This document shows, one piece after another, positions 32,990-40,697 of a DNA stretch of 64,000 bases. Position 1 is the stretch's first letter; each line of letters opens with the position of its first letter. Both the position numbers and the translations under genes were made by a program. The notes below the pieces were generated by a model, which was given only the letters and a program-made list of their open reading frames with translations, was not told the DNA's origin and ran no database searches. The stretch is taken from NCBI GenBank assembly GCA_965249815.1, contig CBDFMV010000002.1:248001-312000 (forward strand), in the 5' to 3' direction. Origin of the DNA: JAJAZB01 sp965249815 (GTDB lineage Bacteria > Bacteroidota > Bacteroidia > Cytophagales > Spirosomataceae).

Positions 32990-33074
32990 TTGTCCGCAGG
33001 TGAGTAGCGACAACCGGTCCTATCCTGGTACGGTTCCCGCTACCGAAGACGAAACCTGGAGTAGCGGCAACCGA
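32944..33074. repeat. Dispersed GTAGCGnCAACCGGT repeats, direct and inverted
   Basis: Direct copies AGTAGCGCCAACCGGTC (32971-32987), AGTAGCGACAACCGGTC (33003-33019) and AGTAGCGGCAACCG (33060-33073), with inverted CGGTTGCCGCT (32944-32954) and CGGTTCCCGCTAC (33031-33043). Confidence 0.82.
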
Positions 33075-33183
33075 ACGGCAGCAAGGTAATTTTTAATGCC
33101 CTTCCCGGCAAGCCCGTCCCCGTTTTATTTCCACCCATTCCTTCGCACCTTTGCTCCGGTGCTGTCTGCCCGCGCTTCATCCC

Positions 33184-33690
33184 ATGATTCAAACCGCCCG
33201 CCTCAACCTCCTTCCCTGCGATTTGGCGCTCTGGGAGGCCATTCTGGCGGGCGATGCCACGCTGAGCCGGGTAATAGGGGCCAACGTGCCCAAGAAGTGG
33301 TCGGAAAACCGCGACGCCTTCCCTTATTTCATCAGGATGGTGAAAGAAGACCCGAGCCTCGAACGATGGGGCGCGCACCTGCTCGTGTTCCGGCCCGACA
33401 ACCTGCTCATCGGCACGGGGGGCTTCAAGGGAGGCCCCACCCCCGAAGGCACCGTCGAAATCGGCTACGAAATCCGCCCCAGCCACCGGCAACGCGGCCT
33501 GGCCACCGAAGCCGCCCAGGGCCTGGTCGATTACGCCTTCAGCCACGCTGCCGTCGCTGCCGTGATGGCGCATACGCTGGCCAGTGAAAACCCCTCCACC
33601 CGCGTGCTGACCAAACTCGGCTTCCTCCGCGACGGCGACGGCCACGACCCCGACGAGGGCCTTTTGTGGCGCTGGAAGCTGCTGCGCTAA
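33184..33690 (+). CDS. GNAT-family N-acetyltransferase (RimJ/RimL type)
   Basis: About 168 residues. Acetyl-CoA-dependent GNAT fold: N-terminal strand TARLNLLPC, GTGGFKGGP, VEIGYEIRPSHRQRGLATEA (the Q/RxxGxG/A acetyl-CoA loop), and the C-terminal NPSTRVLTKLGFLRDG. Likely acetylates an amino group on a small molecule or protein terminus. I start at the ATG at 33184, directly before IQTARLNLL. No partner genes; converges on the hepT gene. Confidence 0.88.
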   Translation: MIQTARLNLLPCDLALWEAILAGDATLSRVIGANVPKKWSENRDAFPYFIRMVKEDPSLERWGAHLLVFRPDNLLIGTGGFKGGPTPEGTVEIGYEIRPSHRQRGLATEAAQGLVDYAFSHAAVAAVMAHTLASENPSTRVLTKLGFLRDGDGHDPDEGLLWRWKLLR

Positions 33691-33716
33691 CCCACCGTGG
33701 AGGAAGTGGAGGAACG

Positions 33717-34052
33717 TTACGAATCGAGCAGCGTGTTGACTTCGGATTTCAAAACGGGCAGGTGATTGTTCAGGATGACCCACACGATGGAATCGTCCAG
33801 GCTATCGTACGCATGAATGAGCCGGTTGCGAAAATCAACCATCGGTTTGGTGTGCGTTAAAGGCTGCTCGGGGGCCTCCCGACGGTACTGGTTGACGGCT
33901 TCGCCAACGATGCCAAGCTGGCGTTCTACAGCGCTTTTGGTTTTCAAATCGTGTTGATACGCCGCAAAGCCGCGCGTGTCACGAGTGAATTCTTCAATGA
34001 GCAAAATAGCCCTGACGATGTCAGACAGGTACTTTCTGGCGGTGTCGGTCAT
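33717..34052 (-). CDS. hepT: HEPN toxin of the HepT-MntA system
   Basis: About 111 residues, all-helical HEPN (DUF86) protein. The RNase motif RxxxxHxY appears as RNRLIHAY; N-terminal YLSDIVRAILLIEEFT and central AVERQLGIVGEAVNQ are typical. HepT is an RNase whose activity is blocked when MntA adds AMP groups to the tyrosine of that motif. It overlaps the 3' end of the mntA gene by 32 bp, so antitoxin is translated first. The active motif looks intact. Confidence 0.9.
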   Translation of the reverse strand: MTDTARKYLSDIVRAILLIEEFTRDTRGFAAYQHDLKTKSAVERQLGIVGEAVNQYRREAPEQPLTHTKPMVDFRNRLIHAYDSLDDSIVWVILNNHLPVLKSEVNTLLDS

Positions 34053-34347
34053 AGAGCAGGATTCGGGTTTGCTCGATGGATTTGCTCAGGTAGGGATTTC
34101 GAACGGATTCCGGCGTGAGCAAATCCACCCGTCGACCGAAAAGGGTTTCCATTTCTTCCCAAAGCACAAGCAGCGTTTCGCCCCGTTGAAGCGGGTCGGC
34201 CGTTGGGAGTTCGACCAGCAAGTCCACGTCGCTGGTGACTTCATCGAAGCGGTCCGTTACCGACGAGCCAAATGCGTACAGGCGGGCTACGCCGTGTCGT
34301 TCACACAGGGCGATAAGTTGGGGAATAAATGGCTCGATGAACCGCAT
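34021..34347 (-). CDS. mntA: MNT-type nucleotidyltransferase antitoxin
   Basis: About 108 residues. Minimal nucleotidyltransferase with the signature YAFGSSVTDRF and SDVDLLVELPT (GSx10DxD), followed by LWEEMETLFGRRVDLLTPES. MntA neutralises HepT by adding AMP to its Tyr. It is the upstream gene and overlaps hepT by 32 bp. It is divergent from the MBL hydrolase gene across a short gap holding a candidate promoter. Together a complete type VII-like toxin-antitoxin pair. Confidence 0.9.
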   Translation of the reverse strand: MRFIEPFIPQLIALCERHGVARLYAFGSSVTDRFDEVTSDVDLLVELPTADPLQRGETLLVLWEEMETLFGRRVDLLTPESVRNPYLSKSIEQTRILLYDRHRQKVPV

Positions 34348-34351
34348 GGCC

Positions 34352-34359
34352 TATTTTTG
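34352..34359 (+). promoter_or_regulatory. -7 element for the MBL hydrolase gene
   Basis: TATTTTTG matches TAnnTTTG, 37 bases before the ATG at 34397, in the divergent gap with mntA. Confidence 0.5.
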
Positions 34360-34396
34360 CTGCGTTCAAAAGTACGCTTAATTTCTAAACCCGACC

Positions 34397-35263
34397 ATGC
34401 CCCTCATCCCCGCCTACCAAAAAGACGACGCCCTCCTGGCCGACATCCGCCGCACCGCCGACCACGACGGCTGCCACGTCTGGTGGCTGGGGCAAAGCGG
34501 ATTTCTGCTCCAGTGCAACGGCAGGCACCTGCTCTTCGACCCGTACCTGTCGGATTCGCTGACCCAGAAATACGCCGCCACTGACAAGCCCCACACCCGG
34601 ATGAGCGAACAAGTCATCGACCCGGCCCGGCTCGACATGGTGGACGTGGTCACGAGCAGCCACAACCACACCGACCACCTCGACGCCGAAACGCTGCTGC
34701 CGCTGTTTGCGGCCAATCCGGGCATCCGGTTTGTTTTTCCCGAAGCCAACCGGGCGTTTATCGCGGAGCGGTTGCGTAACGCTGACCTTCCGGTCGGCGT
34801 CGGGCTGACGGACGGACAGTTGGTCGAAGTCAGCGGGTTCAAAATCCACGGCGTCCCCGCCGCCCACAACGATCTGGAACGCGACGAAGCGGGCCGCCCC
34901 CGGTTCATGGGTTTCGTCGTCGAATGCACCGACGGCACGGGGCACCCGTTCCGGCTCTACCACTCCGGCGACACACTTTGGTACGAAGGCATGGTGGACA
35001 TCCTGAAACCATTCCGCGTGGACGTGGCCTTCCTGCCCATCAACGGCAACCGCCCCGAGCGCCGGGTGGCGGGCAACCTCAACGCCGAAGAAGCGGCCCG
35101 TTTGGGCAAAAAAATAGGTGCGAAACTCGTCATTCCGCACCACTACGACCTGTTCGAGTTCAACACCGAAGACCCCGCCGAATTCGTGTACTGGGCCGAG
35201 GAATACGACACGCCCTACCGGGTGCTGAAACTGGGGGGAAAGGCGGAAATTTTGAAAGCGTGA
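34397..35263 (+). CDS. MBL-fold metal-dependent hydrolase (UlaG-like)
   Basis: About 288 residues, cytosolic. Metallo-beta-lactamase fold: VWWLGQSGFLLQCNG near the N-terminus, the metal motif SHNHTDHLD (HxHxDH), GVPAAHNDLERDE, YHSGDTLWYEG with the bridging Asp, and VIPHHYDLFEFN near the end. The UlaG-like branch contains lactonases and phosphodiesterases acting on sugar derivatives. The stop codon lies at the start of a heptamer-built inverted repeat. No operon partner downstream on this strand. Confidence 0.87.
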   Translation: MPLIPAYQKDDALLADIRRTADHDGCHVWWLGQSGFLLQCNGRHLLFDPYLSDSLTQKYAATDKPHTRMSEQVIDPARLDMVDVVTSSHNHTDHLDAETLLPLFAANPGIRFVFPEANRAFIAERLRNADLPVGVGLTDGQLVEVSGFKIHGVPAAHNDLERDEAGRPRFMGFVVECTDGTGHPFRLYHSGDTLWYEGMVDILKPFRVDVAFLPINGNRPERRVAGNLNAEEAARLGKKIGAKLVIPHHYDLFEFNTEDPAEFVYWAEEYDTPYRVLKLGGKAEILKA

Positions 35264-35327
35264 GAAGTAAAACGTGAGAGGTGAGATGTAAAATGCAGTT
35301 CAATCGATCTCACTTCTTACTTCTCAC
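35260..35327. repeat. Heptamer-built inverted repeat (unit GTGAGAn)
   Basis: Arms 35260-35294 and 35307-35327 built of 7-mers GTGAGAA, GTAAAAC, GTGAGAG, GTGAGAT. Its first bases include the stop codon of the MBL gene. Confidence 0.82.
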
Positions 35328-35332
35328 AAAAA

Positions 35333-36079
35333 TCATTTCATCGGCGAAAAATCCGTTGGCACGAGGTACTGCGACTTCACCGAAACCGTTAGCGACCCGC
35401 CCGCTTTTTCTTCCGAGGCCTTGCGGGCGGTCTGCCAGTCGGGGTCCTGGCCAAATTCCTTGAACGATTGCAAACCCCCTTCCCGGCTCTTGTGGGCGAG
35501 CAGGTACACGAGCATGTCGTCGGTGCCGTCCTGGGTCCAGTACACCACGTTGGTCATGCCGTGTTTTTCAAACAGCTTCACCGTGTGGTCGCGGAATCGG
35601 CTGAGCAGGTTGGGCAAATGACCCGGCGTGGCTTTGTAGGTACGCAGTTCAAACACGCGGTCGCCTTTTTTGTCGATTTTCAGGGCGGGCGAAAAATCGG
35701 TGGCGGTCAGGAAGGTGCTTTCCACTTTCGAGACAATCTTGCCGTTTTCCTCGCTTTTCGCGGCGACTTCTTTCCATTCCTGGTCGGCGCTGAAGGCCTT
35801 CCAACTGGCGTCGCGGGCTTCGCGGCTGGGGTAGCTCAGGAAGTAAATCAGGCAGCTATCGGGCTTGTTCTGGGGCACGAAATAGCCGACGTTGGTCATG
35901 CCGTGTTTCTCGAAAATGCGCATCGTGTTGTTGCGAAACCGCGCCAGGATGTCGGGAAACTTGCCGGGATGGGTGTAGTACACGCGCATTTCGTAGCAAC
36001 GGGTGTCGGGGGCCGGTTGGTCGGCGCGGAAGGCCGTGAGCAGTACGAAGGCGGCGAAGGCCAGGAGGAGGTTTTTCAT
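35333..36079 (-). CDS. Secreted double-NIPSNAP protein
   Basis: About 248 residues with an N-terminal signal peptide (KNLLLAFAAFVLLTAFRA). Two NIPSNAP (ferredoxin-like) domains in tandem: one opening CYEMRVYYTHPGKFPDILARF and the other VFELRTYKATPGHLPNLLSRF, each followed by EKHGMTNVGYF or EKHGMTNVVYW. Function of bacterial NIPSNAP proteins is not established; in this phylum they often sit near sugar-metabolism genes. Export means it acts outside the cytoplasm. The ATG at 36079 directly precedes the signal peptide. A large palindromic element lies upstream. Confidence 0.88.
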   Translation of the reverse strand: MKNLLLAFAAFVLLTAFRADQPAPDTRCYEMRVYYTHPGKFPDILARFRNNTMRIFEKHGMTNVGYFVPQNKPDSCLIYFLSYPSREARDASWKAFSADQEWKEVAAKSEENGKIVSKVESTFLTATDFSPALKIDKKGDRVFELRTYKATPGHLPNLLSRFRDHTVKLFEKHGMTNVVYWTQDGTDDMLVYLLAHKSREGGLQSFKEFGQDPDWQTARKASEEKAGGSLTVSVKSQYLVPTDFSPMK

Positions 36080-36112
36080 GGAAAAAATAAAATTCAAAAT
36101 TCCCCAAAACTA

Positions 36113-36325
36113 CGTCATTGCGAGCGAAGGTTTTCAGAGGAGCGAAGCGAAATCTGAAAACCGCAGCGAAGCAATCCCCTATCGAAGACCAAAATAGCTT
36201 TCACCAAGTGCTGTTCCAGCCAACTTTTCTCCCGAAAACTCGCTTGGTCTCCGGTGGGGGATTGCTTCGCTGCGGTTTCAAAACTTCATTGCATTCATTT
36301 TTGAAACTTTCCGCTCGCAATGACG
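36113..36325. repeat. Large inverted-repeat element, CATTGCGAGCG family
   Basis: Outer arms 36113-36126 and 36312-36325 (CGTCATTGCGAGCG) and inner arms 36157-36179 and 36257-36278 (AAACCGCAGCGAAGCAATCC). About 213 bp, MITE-like in form, without a gene. It fills most of the 36080-36353 gap. Confidence 0.9.
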
Positions 36326-36353
36326 AGGCAGGGGAGGCGAAAAAGCATTTACA

Positions 36354-37415
36354 TCACTGAATTTCCTTTGAAAATGCCTCCGCCGCCGCGTTCAGGCTTT
36401 CGTCCGACGCCGTGCCGGAGGTGATGATGGTGCGGTAGCGGAACGTCACCGACTTGCCCGCCGGGAGCGCAAAGTTCAATTCTTCCTTCCCGCCCGACAT
36501 GGCTTTCTGCCCCAGCGGGTTGAGCGCGTAGAGGCCGTAGCCACGGGCGTGCCAGTACGTTGGGTAGCCCACGTTGGCGGGGTGGTCGAGGAGGGCGATG
36601 GAAATCGCCTCGTCACCGATTTTTCCGCGCAGGTTCATCCACGCCGCCCGTTTGCCCCACACTGCTTCGCCCTCTACGCCGTCGCTGCTGCGGTAATTGC
36701 CGGTTACGCCCGTGTTGTCGAGCTTGGGTACTTTGGTTTCAACGCCGCTGGCATCGGTGAAAATCTCGGCCTGCTTGCTGGGGTGCTCCAGTTCGCGGGC
36801 TACCCGGATGGCGAACATGCCGTCTTTCACGTCCTTGAATTTTGCGTCCATCACGGCCGTGAGCGTCGTGACGCGGTCGATGAACCGCTGGTTGCCCTGG
36901 CCCCAGAACACGTATTTGGTTTCTTCCTTCAGCGTCAGCGGGCCTTTGCCGTCGTCGGCCACCCAGTCGGCGGTCACCACGAGTTCGCCCTTCCCGTTCC
37001 TGGCGCCCACCGATTTGATGCCTGTGTGGCGGATGGTGCCGAATTTATGCTGGCGCAGGCTCTCGACGATGGCCGTCGAGTTGTTCCAGTAATCGTAGCC
37101 GTTCACGTCTTCGTAGTTGAGCCACATGCCCACGTGGTGCGGATGGTCCACACGCTCACCGGGGCGGGGGTCGAGGGGCCAGCCACGGGTGATGAGCGTA
37201 CCCTGAGCCGAGCGAATCGGGTAGAGAACGGCCTTTTTCAGCACCGCTTCGCCGGGGTAGATGTAGCTCGTGAAGGGCTTGCCGTCGATGAGTACGTCCA
37301 CGCGTTTGGCCTTGTCGTCGCGCCTGAGCTGGACGGGCAGGTTTTTCTGGGCCGAGGCGGTGAAGGCGGCGGCCTGGGCCGCGAGCAGCGCGAGCGCGGC
37401 GGTTCGGAGTTTCAT
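36354..37415 (-). CDS. Secreted DUF6807 (PmoA-like) protein
   Basis: About 353 residues with a signal peptide (to about residue 22, FTASAQ). Family features: DVLIDGKPFTSYIYPGEAVLKK, RGWPLDPRPGERVDHPHHVG, MWLNYEDVNGYDYWN, and the later ALLDHPANVGYPTYWHARGYG with conserved His residues. DUF6807 (often labelled methane oxygenase PmoA) is common in Bacteroidota that use plant or algal glycans; the name does not imply methane oxidation. It may bind or modify a carbohydrate in the periplasm. Start at the ATG at 37415 before the signal peptide. Divergent from the efflux operon. Confidence 0.85.
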   Translation of the reverse strand: MKLRTAALALLAAQAAAFTASAQKNLPVQLRRDDKAKRVDVLIDGKPFTSYIYPGEAVLKKAVLYPIRSAQGTLITRGWPLDPRPGERVDHPHHVGMWLNYEDVNGYDYWNNSTAIVESLRQHKFGTIRHTGIKSVGARNGKGELVVTADWVADDGKGPLTLKEETKYVFWGQGNQRFIDRVTTLTAVMDAKFKDVKDGMFAIRVARELEHPSKQAEIFTDASGVETKVPKLDNTGVTGNYRSSDGVEGEAVWGKRAAWMNLRGKIGDEAISIALLDHPANVGYPTYWHARGYGLYALNPLGQKAMSGGKEELNFALPAGKSVTFRYRTIITSGTASDESLNAAAEAFSKEIQ

Positions 37416-37776
37416 GCGAAAATGATTCGGTGGAAAAACGTTGGTTTTTGGAAAATAAAGGAAGAAAGGCAGGGGGAATACCCGTTGGGGAGGGGTTGAA
37501 TTACGCACTATTCCTGCCTGCCGGGTCCGTCCGCTGAAGCGGACGGCAAACAGAGAAAAGCCCCTCCGGGACTCAAGGCGTGCACGTAGCCCGGCGGGGC
37601 TTCTCCCAAACTTGCCGTTCGCTCAAGCGGACGGGGTCCGGTGGAACAAATCCGCACAGGCTGTGCGAAACCGCACGGTTTTTCAGGAAACGATTTTTCG
37701 TAAACCATTGAAAATGAACGTATAAAAACGGGGTACGCCTTTGGCATCCTAAAATTGCCAAACGCCCGTACCCTTC
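37416..37776. other. Divergent intergenic region with several hairpins
   Basis: 361 bases without a gene, between the DUF6807 gene and the export operon. It holds palindromes at 37527-37546 (CCGTCCGCT-GAA-AGCGGACGG region), 37558-37602 (AAGCCCCTCCGGG with CCCGGCGGGGCTT, one mismatch), and 37731-37773 (see next entry). Promoters for both flanking genes must lie here; none is clear. Confidence 0.65.
37731..37773 (+). promoter_or_regulatory. Dyad ending 4 bases before the adaptor start codon
   Basis: Arms GGGTACGCCTTTGGCA (37731-37746) and TGCCAAACGCCCGTACCC (37756-37773), matching except for a small internal bulge. It could be an operator or an mRNA hairpin that hides the start region. Confidence 0.5.
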
Positions 37777-39039
37777 ATGGACCGCACACTCGCTCCCGAA
37801 ATCACCCAACGCACCCGCAACCGCCGCCTATGGCTGGGCCTGTTGGTTGGTGCCGCTGTTGTCGCGGCCTTTATCTGGTTGCGGGGAGCGCTGAAAACCT
37901 CCGTCGAAGCCACCAAAATCCGCGTGGCCGTGGCCGAAACCGGCCCCGTCGAAAACACGCTCACCGCCACGGGCGAGGTGATTCCCGCCTTCGAACAGGT
38001 GCTGACCAGCCCCATCCGGGCCAGCGTGAAGCGGGTGCTGCTCACCCCCGGTTCGCGGGTGAAGCCCGGCCAGCCGATTCTCGAACTCGACAAATCGCTT
38101 TCCCAAATCGAATACGAACGCGGCAAAGACAAACTCGCCCTGAAGCAAAACAGCATCGGGCAACTGCGGATGAAACTGAACAAAGAACTCCGCGACGCCG
38201 AACTCAACGACCAGATTAAACTGCTGAACATCAACCGCCTGAAAGCCGACCTCGAAGATACCCGCCGCCTACAACGAGTGGGTGGTAAAACCGGCGAGGA
38301 CGTCATCGAGGCCGAAAACAAACTGCGCATCGCCGAACTCGAAAAGGCGAGCCTCGAAAACGGCCTCAGCTACAACCGCGAAAGTATGGGCGCGAGCCTC
38401 GAACAGTCGAAACTCGAAGCGCAGATTGAGGCCCGCAACCTCCAGGAACTGGCCCAGAAACTCAAGCAGGCCGACGTACTCGCCGACCGCGCCGGGGTGC
38501 TGACGTGGGTGAACGAGGCCATTGGCTCGGTCGTCAACGAAGGCGACGCGCTGGCGAAACTGGCCGATTTGGGGTCGTTTCGCCTCGAAGGCTCCTGCTC
38601 CGACGTGTACGTGGACCAGGTGAAAACGGGCTTGCTCGTGGTCGTGAAAATGGCCGAAGCCAGCCTGCGGGGTGTGATTGTGCAGGTGAAACCCTCGGTG
38701 CAGAATGGCGTGGTGCGCTTCACGGTACAGCTCGACGACCCGCGCAGCCCGCTGCTCCGGCCCAACCTGAAAACGGAGGTGTTTATCGTTACCGAACGGT
38801 CGCCGGAAGCCGTGCGCGTGGCCAACGGCCCGGCCTTCAAGGGCAAGCGGCGGCAGAGCGTGTTTATTCTCAGCGCCGACGGCCGCACGGCCCGGAGGCG
38901 CGAAGTACAAATCGGGTTATCGAATTTCGATTTCGTGGAGATCAAAAACGGCATTCAGGCCGGCGAGAAGGTCATCGTCACCGACCTGAGCGAGTACGAA
39001 AACGTGGAGGAACTGACCATCGGACCCGCCAAAAACTGA
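37777..39039 (+). CDS. HlyD/MacA-type periplasmic adaptor
   Basis: About 420 residues. One N-terminal membrane helix (WLGLLVGAAVVAAFIWL at about 19-36), then the adaptor architecture: lipoyl-like half (VENTLTATGEVIPAF), long alpha-hairpin coiled coil at about 105-245 (ELRDAELNDQIKLLNINR, NKLRIAELEKASLENGLS), second lipoyl half and beta-barrel (RPNLKTEVFIVTERSP, GIQAGEKVIVTDLSEYENV). It bridges ABC permeases to TolC. First gene of an export operon: TolC follows after 10 bp, then ATPase and two permeases. Confidence 0.9.
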   Translation: MDRTLAPEITQRTRNRRLWLGLLVGAAVVAAFIWLRGALKTSVEATKIRVAVAETGPVENTLTATGEVIPAFEQVLTSPIRASVKRVLLTPGSRVKPGQPILELDKSLSQIEYERGKDKLALKQNSIGQLRMKLNKELRDAELNDQIKLLNINRLKADLEDTRRLQRVGGKTGEDVIEAENKLRIAELEKASLENGLSYNRESMGASLEQSKLEAQIEARNLQELAQKLKQADVLADRAGVLTWVNEAIGSVVNEGDALAKLADLGSFRLEGSCSDVYVDQVKTGLLVVVKMAEASLRGVIVQVKPSVQNGVVRFTVQLDDPRSPLLRPNLKTEVFIVTERSPEAVRVANGPAFKGKRRQSVFILSADGRTARRREVQIGLSNFDFVEIKNGIQAGEKVIVTDLSEYENVEELTIGPAKN

Positions 39040-39049
39040 CTCCCACGCC

Positions 39050-40588
39050 ATGAAAACGGTTTACAATCAACTCTTGAAAAGCCCTGATGACTTTATCCAT
39101 AGCGAGGGAATTAATTCCCTCGCTATGGATGGAAAACCTGGACGAAAATGGCTGGTTGGCGTGTTGCTTCTGACCTGTTTCCAGCAAACCGCCTTCGCCC
39201 AAACCCAGCGCTTCACGCTCGACGAGGTCATCGAATTGGCCAAAAATCAGTCCATCTCCGCCAAGCGGGCCGCCACCCAGAAGCAGACGAATTACTGGCA
39301 GTACCGCACGTTTCTCTCGGATTACAAGCCCCAACTGAGCCTGACGGGCAGCCTGCCGAGTTTTACGCGCTCTTTCGTGCAGGTGCAGCAACCCGACGGC
39401 ACGATTGCCTTCCAGTCCATTTCCAACAACAATTCAATCCTGAATCTTTCGCTGAGCCAGAACATCGCCCTGACCGGCGGGACGATTTTCGTCCAGAAAC
39501 AACTTCAGCGGTTCGACGATTTCGAGCGACAAAACACGCTTTACAACGGCATCCCGTTCGGCATCGGCCTGAGCCAGCCCCTGTTTCGCTTCAACCCCCT
39601 GAAGTGGAACCGGAAAACCGAACCGCTCCGCTACGAAGAAGGCAACCAGCAGGCCGTCGAGGCGATGGAACGGGTCGCGCTCAACGCGACTTCGCTTTAT
39701 TTCGACCTGCTGGTGGCCCAGGTGAACCTGCAAATCGCCGAGGTAAACCGGGCCAACAACGACACGCTGTTTCGGGTAGCCCGCCAAAAACGGACGATGG
39801 GCCGACTCAGCCAGAACGATTTCCTGCAACTGCAACTGGGTTTTTTGACGGCCAAAAAAGACCTCGCTTCCGCCCAGCAGGCCACCGAGGTGGCTTCGCT
39901 GAAACTGCGGATGTTCGTTGGCTCCCGCGACGGGCAGCACCTCGAACTTGTCGTGCCGGGCGCGGGAGCCGTCGTGGACGTGGCGTTGAAAAAAGCCATT
40001 GCCGAAGCCTTCGCCAACCGCTCCGACGCCATCGCCTTCCGCCGCCGGACGCTCGAAGCCGAGCGCGACGTGGACCGGGCCGTGAAGGAAAACGGCTTCA
40101 ATGCCAGCCTGAATGCCAGTTTTGGCCTCTCCAACCGGGGCGCGCGCCTGGCCGACGTGTACGTGCGGCCCCAGGATCGGGAGTTTGTCGAACTGCAATT
40201 CACGTTGCCGCTCATGACCTGGGGCCGCAACCAGGCCCGCGCCGAAACTGCCCGCGCCAACCAAAAACTGACGGCCCAAACGGTGGAGCAGGACAAGCTG
40301 ACGTTTGAGCAGGAAATTTACACGCAGGTTACGCTCCTCGCCATGCTCCGGCAACAGGTGGCGCTTGCCGCCGAAGCCGACAGCATCGCCCAGGAACGGT
40401 ATCAGATTGCCCAAAATCGGTTCATCTTGAGCGATTTAAGCGTAACCGACCTCGGCATCGCCACCCAGGAAAAAGACCGCGCCCGCCGCGACGCCATCCT
40501 GGCCCTCCGCGACTACTGGCAGGCGTACTACTCGCTCCGGCTGCTCACGCTTTACGATTTTGAAACCAACCAAAAAATAAAGTCATGA
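39050..40588 (+). CDS. TolC-family outer-membrane efflux protein
   Basis: About 512 residues. A signal sequence (KWLVGVLLLTCFQQTAFAQ) precedes TQRFTLDEVIELAKNQSI, and two TolC repeats of long helices and strands follow (ALNATSLYFDLLVAQVNLQ; DSIAQERYQIAQNRFILSD). It forms the exit channel of the pump. The first 33 codons before the signal sequence are partly encoded by a perfect 36-bp palindrome; translation may really begin at the ATG at 39125, at the right end of that palindrome, giving MDGKPGRKWLVG. It lies 10 bp after the adaptor gene. Confidence 0.88.
   Translation: MKTVYNQLLKSPDDFIHSEGINSLAMDGKPGRKWLVGVLLLTCFQQTAFAQTQRFTLDEVIELAKNQSISAKRAATQKQTNYWQYRTFLSDYKPQLSLTGSLPSFTRSFVQVQQPDGTIAFQSISNNNSILNLSLSQNIALTGGTIFVQKQLQRFDDFERQNTLYNGIPFGIGLSQPLFRFNPLKWNRKTEPLRYEEGNQQAVEAMERVALNATSLYFDLLVAQVNLQIAEVNRANNDTLFRVARQKRTMGRLSQNDFLQLQLGFLTAKKDLASAQQATEVASLKLRMFVGSRDGQHLELVVPGAGAVVDVALKKAIAEAFANRSDAIAFRRRTLEAERDVDRAVKENGFNASLNASFGLSNRGARLADVYVRPQDREFVELQFTLPLMTWGRNQARAETARANQKLTAQTVEQDKLTFEQEIYTQVTLLAMLRQQVALAAEADSIAQERYQIAQNRFILSDLSVTDLGIATQEKDRARRDAILALRDYWQAYYSLRLLTLYDFETNQKIKS
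39095..39130. repeat. 36-bp perfect palindrome inside the 5' end of tolC-like gene
   Basis: Positions 39095-39130 form an uninterrupted palindrome centred on AATTAATT (arms ATCCATAGCGAGGGAATT). It encodes IHSEGINSLAM in the current frame. Confidence 0.93.
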
Positions 40589-40593
40589 ACTCG

Positions 40594-40682
40594 TTTAACC
40601 GCAAAAACGCAAAGGCTGCGCGAAGTTCGCAAAGAAACTGCCTTGCGCTCCTGGCTAAACCTTAGCGCCTTTGCGGTTAAAA
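40594..40682. repeat. Inverted repeat, TTAACCGCAAA family
   Basis: Ends TTTAACCGCAAA (40594-40605) and TTTGCGGTTAAA (40671-40682) with a variable core; between TolC and ATPase genes. Confidence 0.8.
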
Positions 40683-40697
40683 AACTTGCAAACTACC

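Noticed and set aside
27712..33183. The repeat-rich, low-GC stretch as a prophage or insertion sequence
   Set aside because: No transposase, integrase, capsid or recombinase gene can be seen; only palindromic repeats and hypothetical genes.
37742..37758. Sigma-54-like TTGGCAT...TTGCC upstream of the export operon
   Set aside because: Distance between the GG and GC is 14 bases; the sigma-54 holoenzyme needs 12. The match comes from the dyad.
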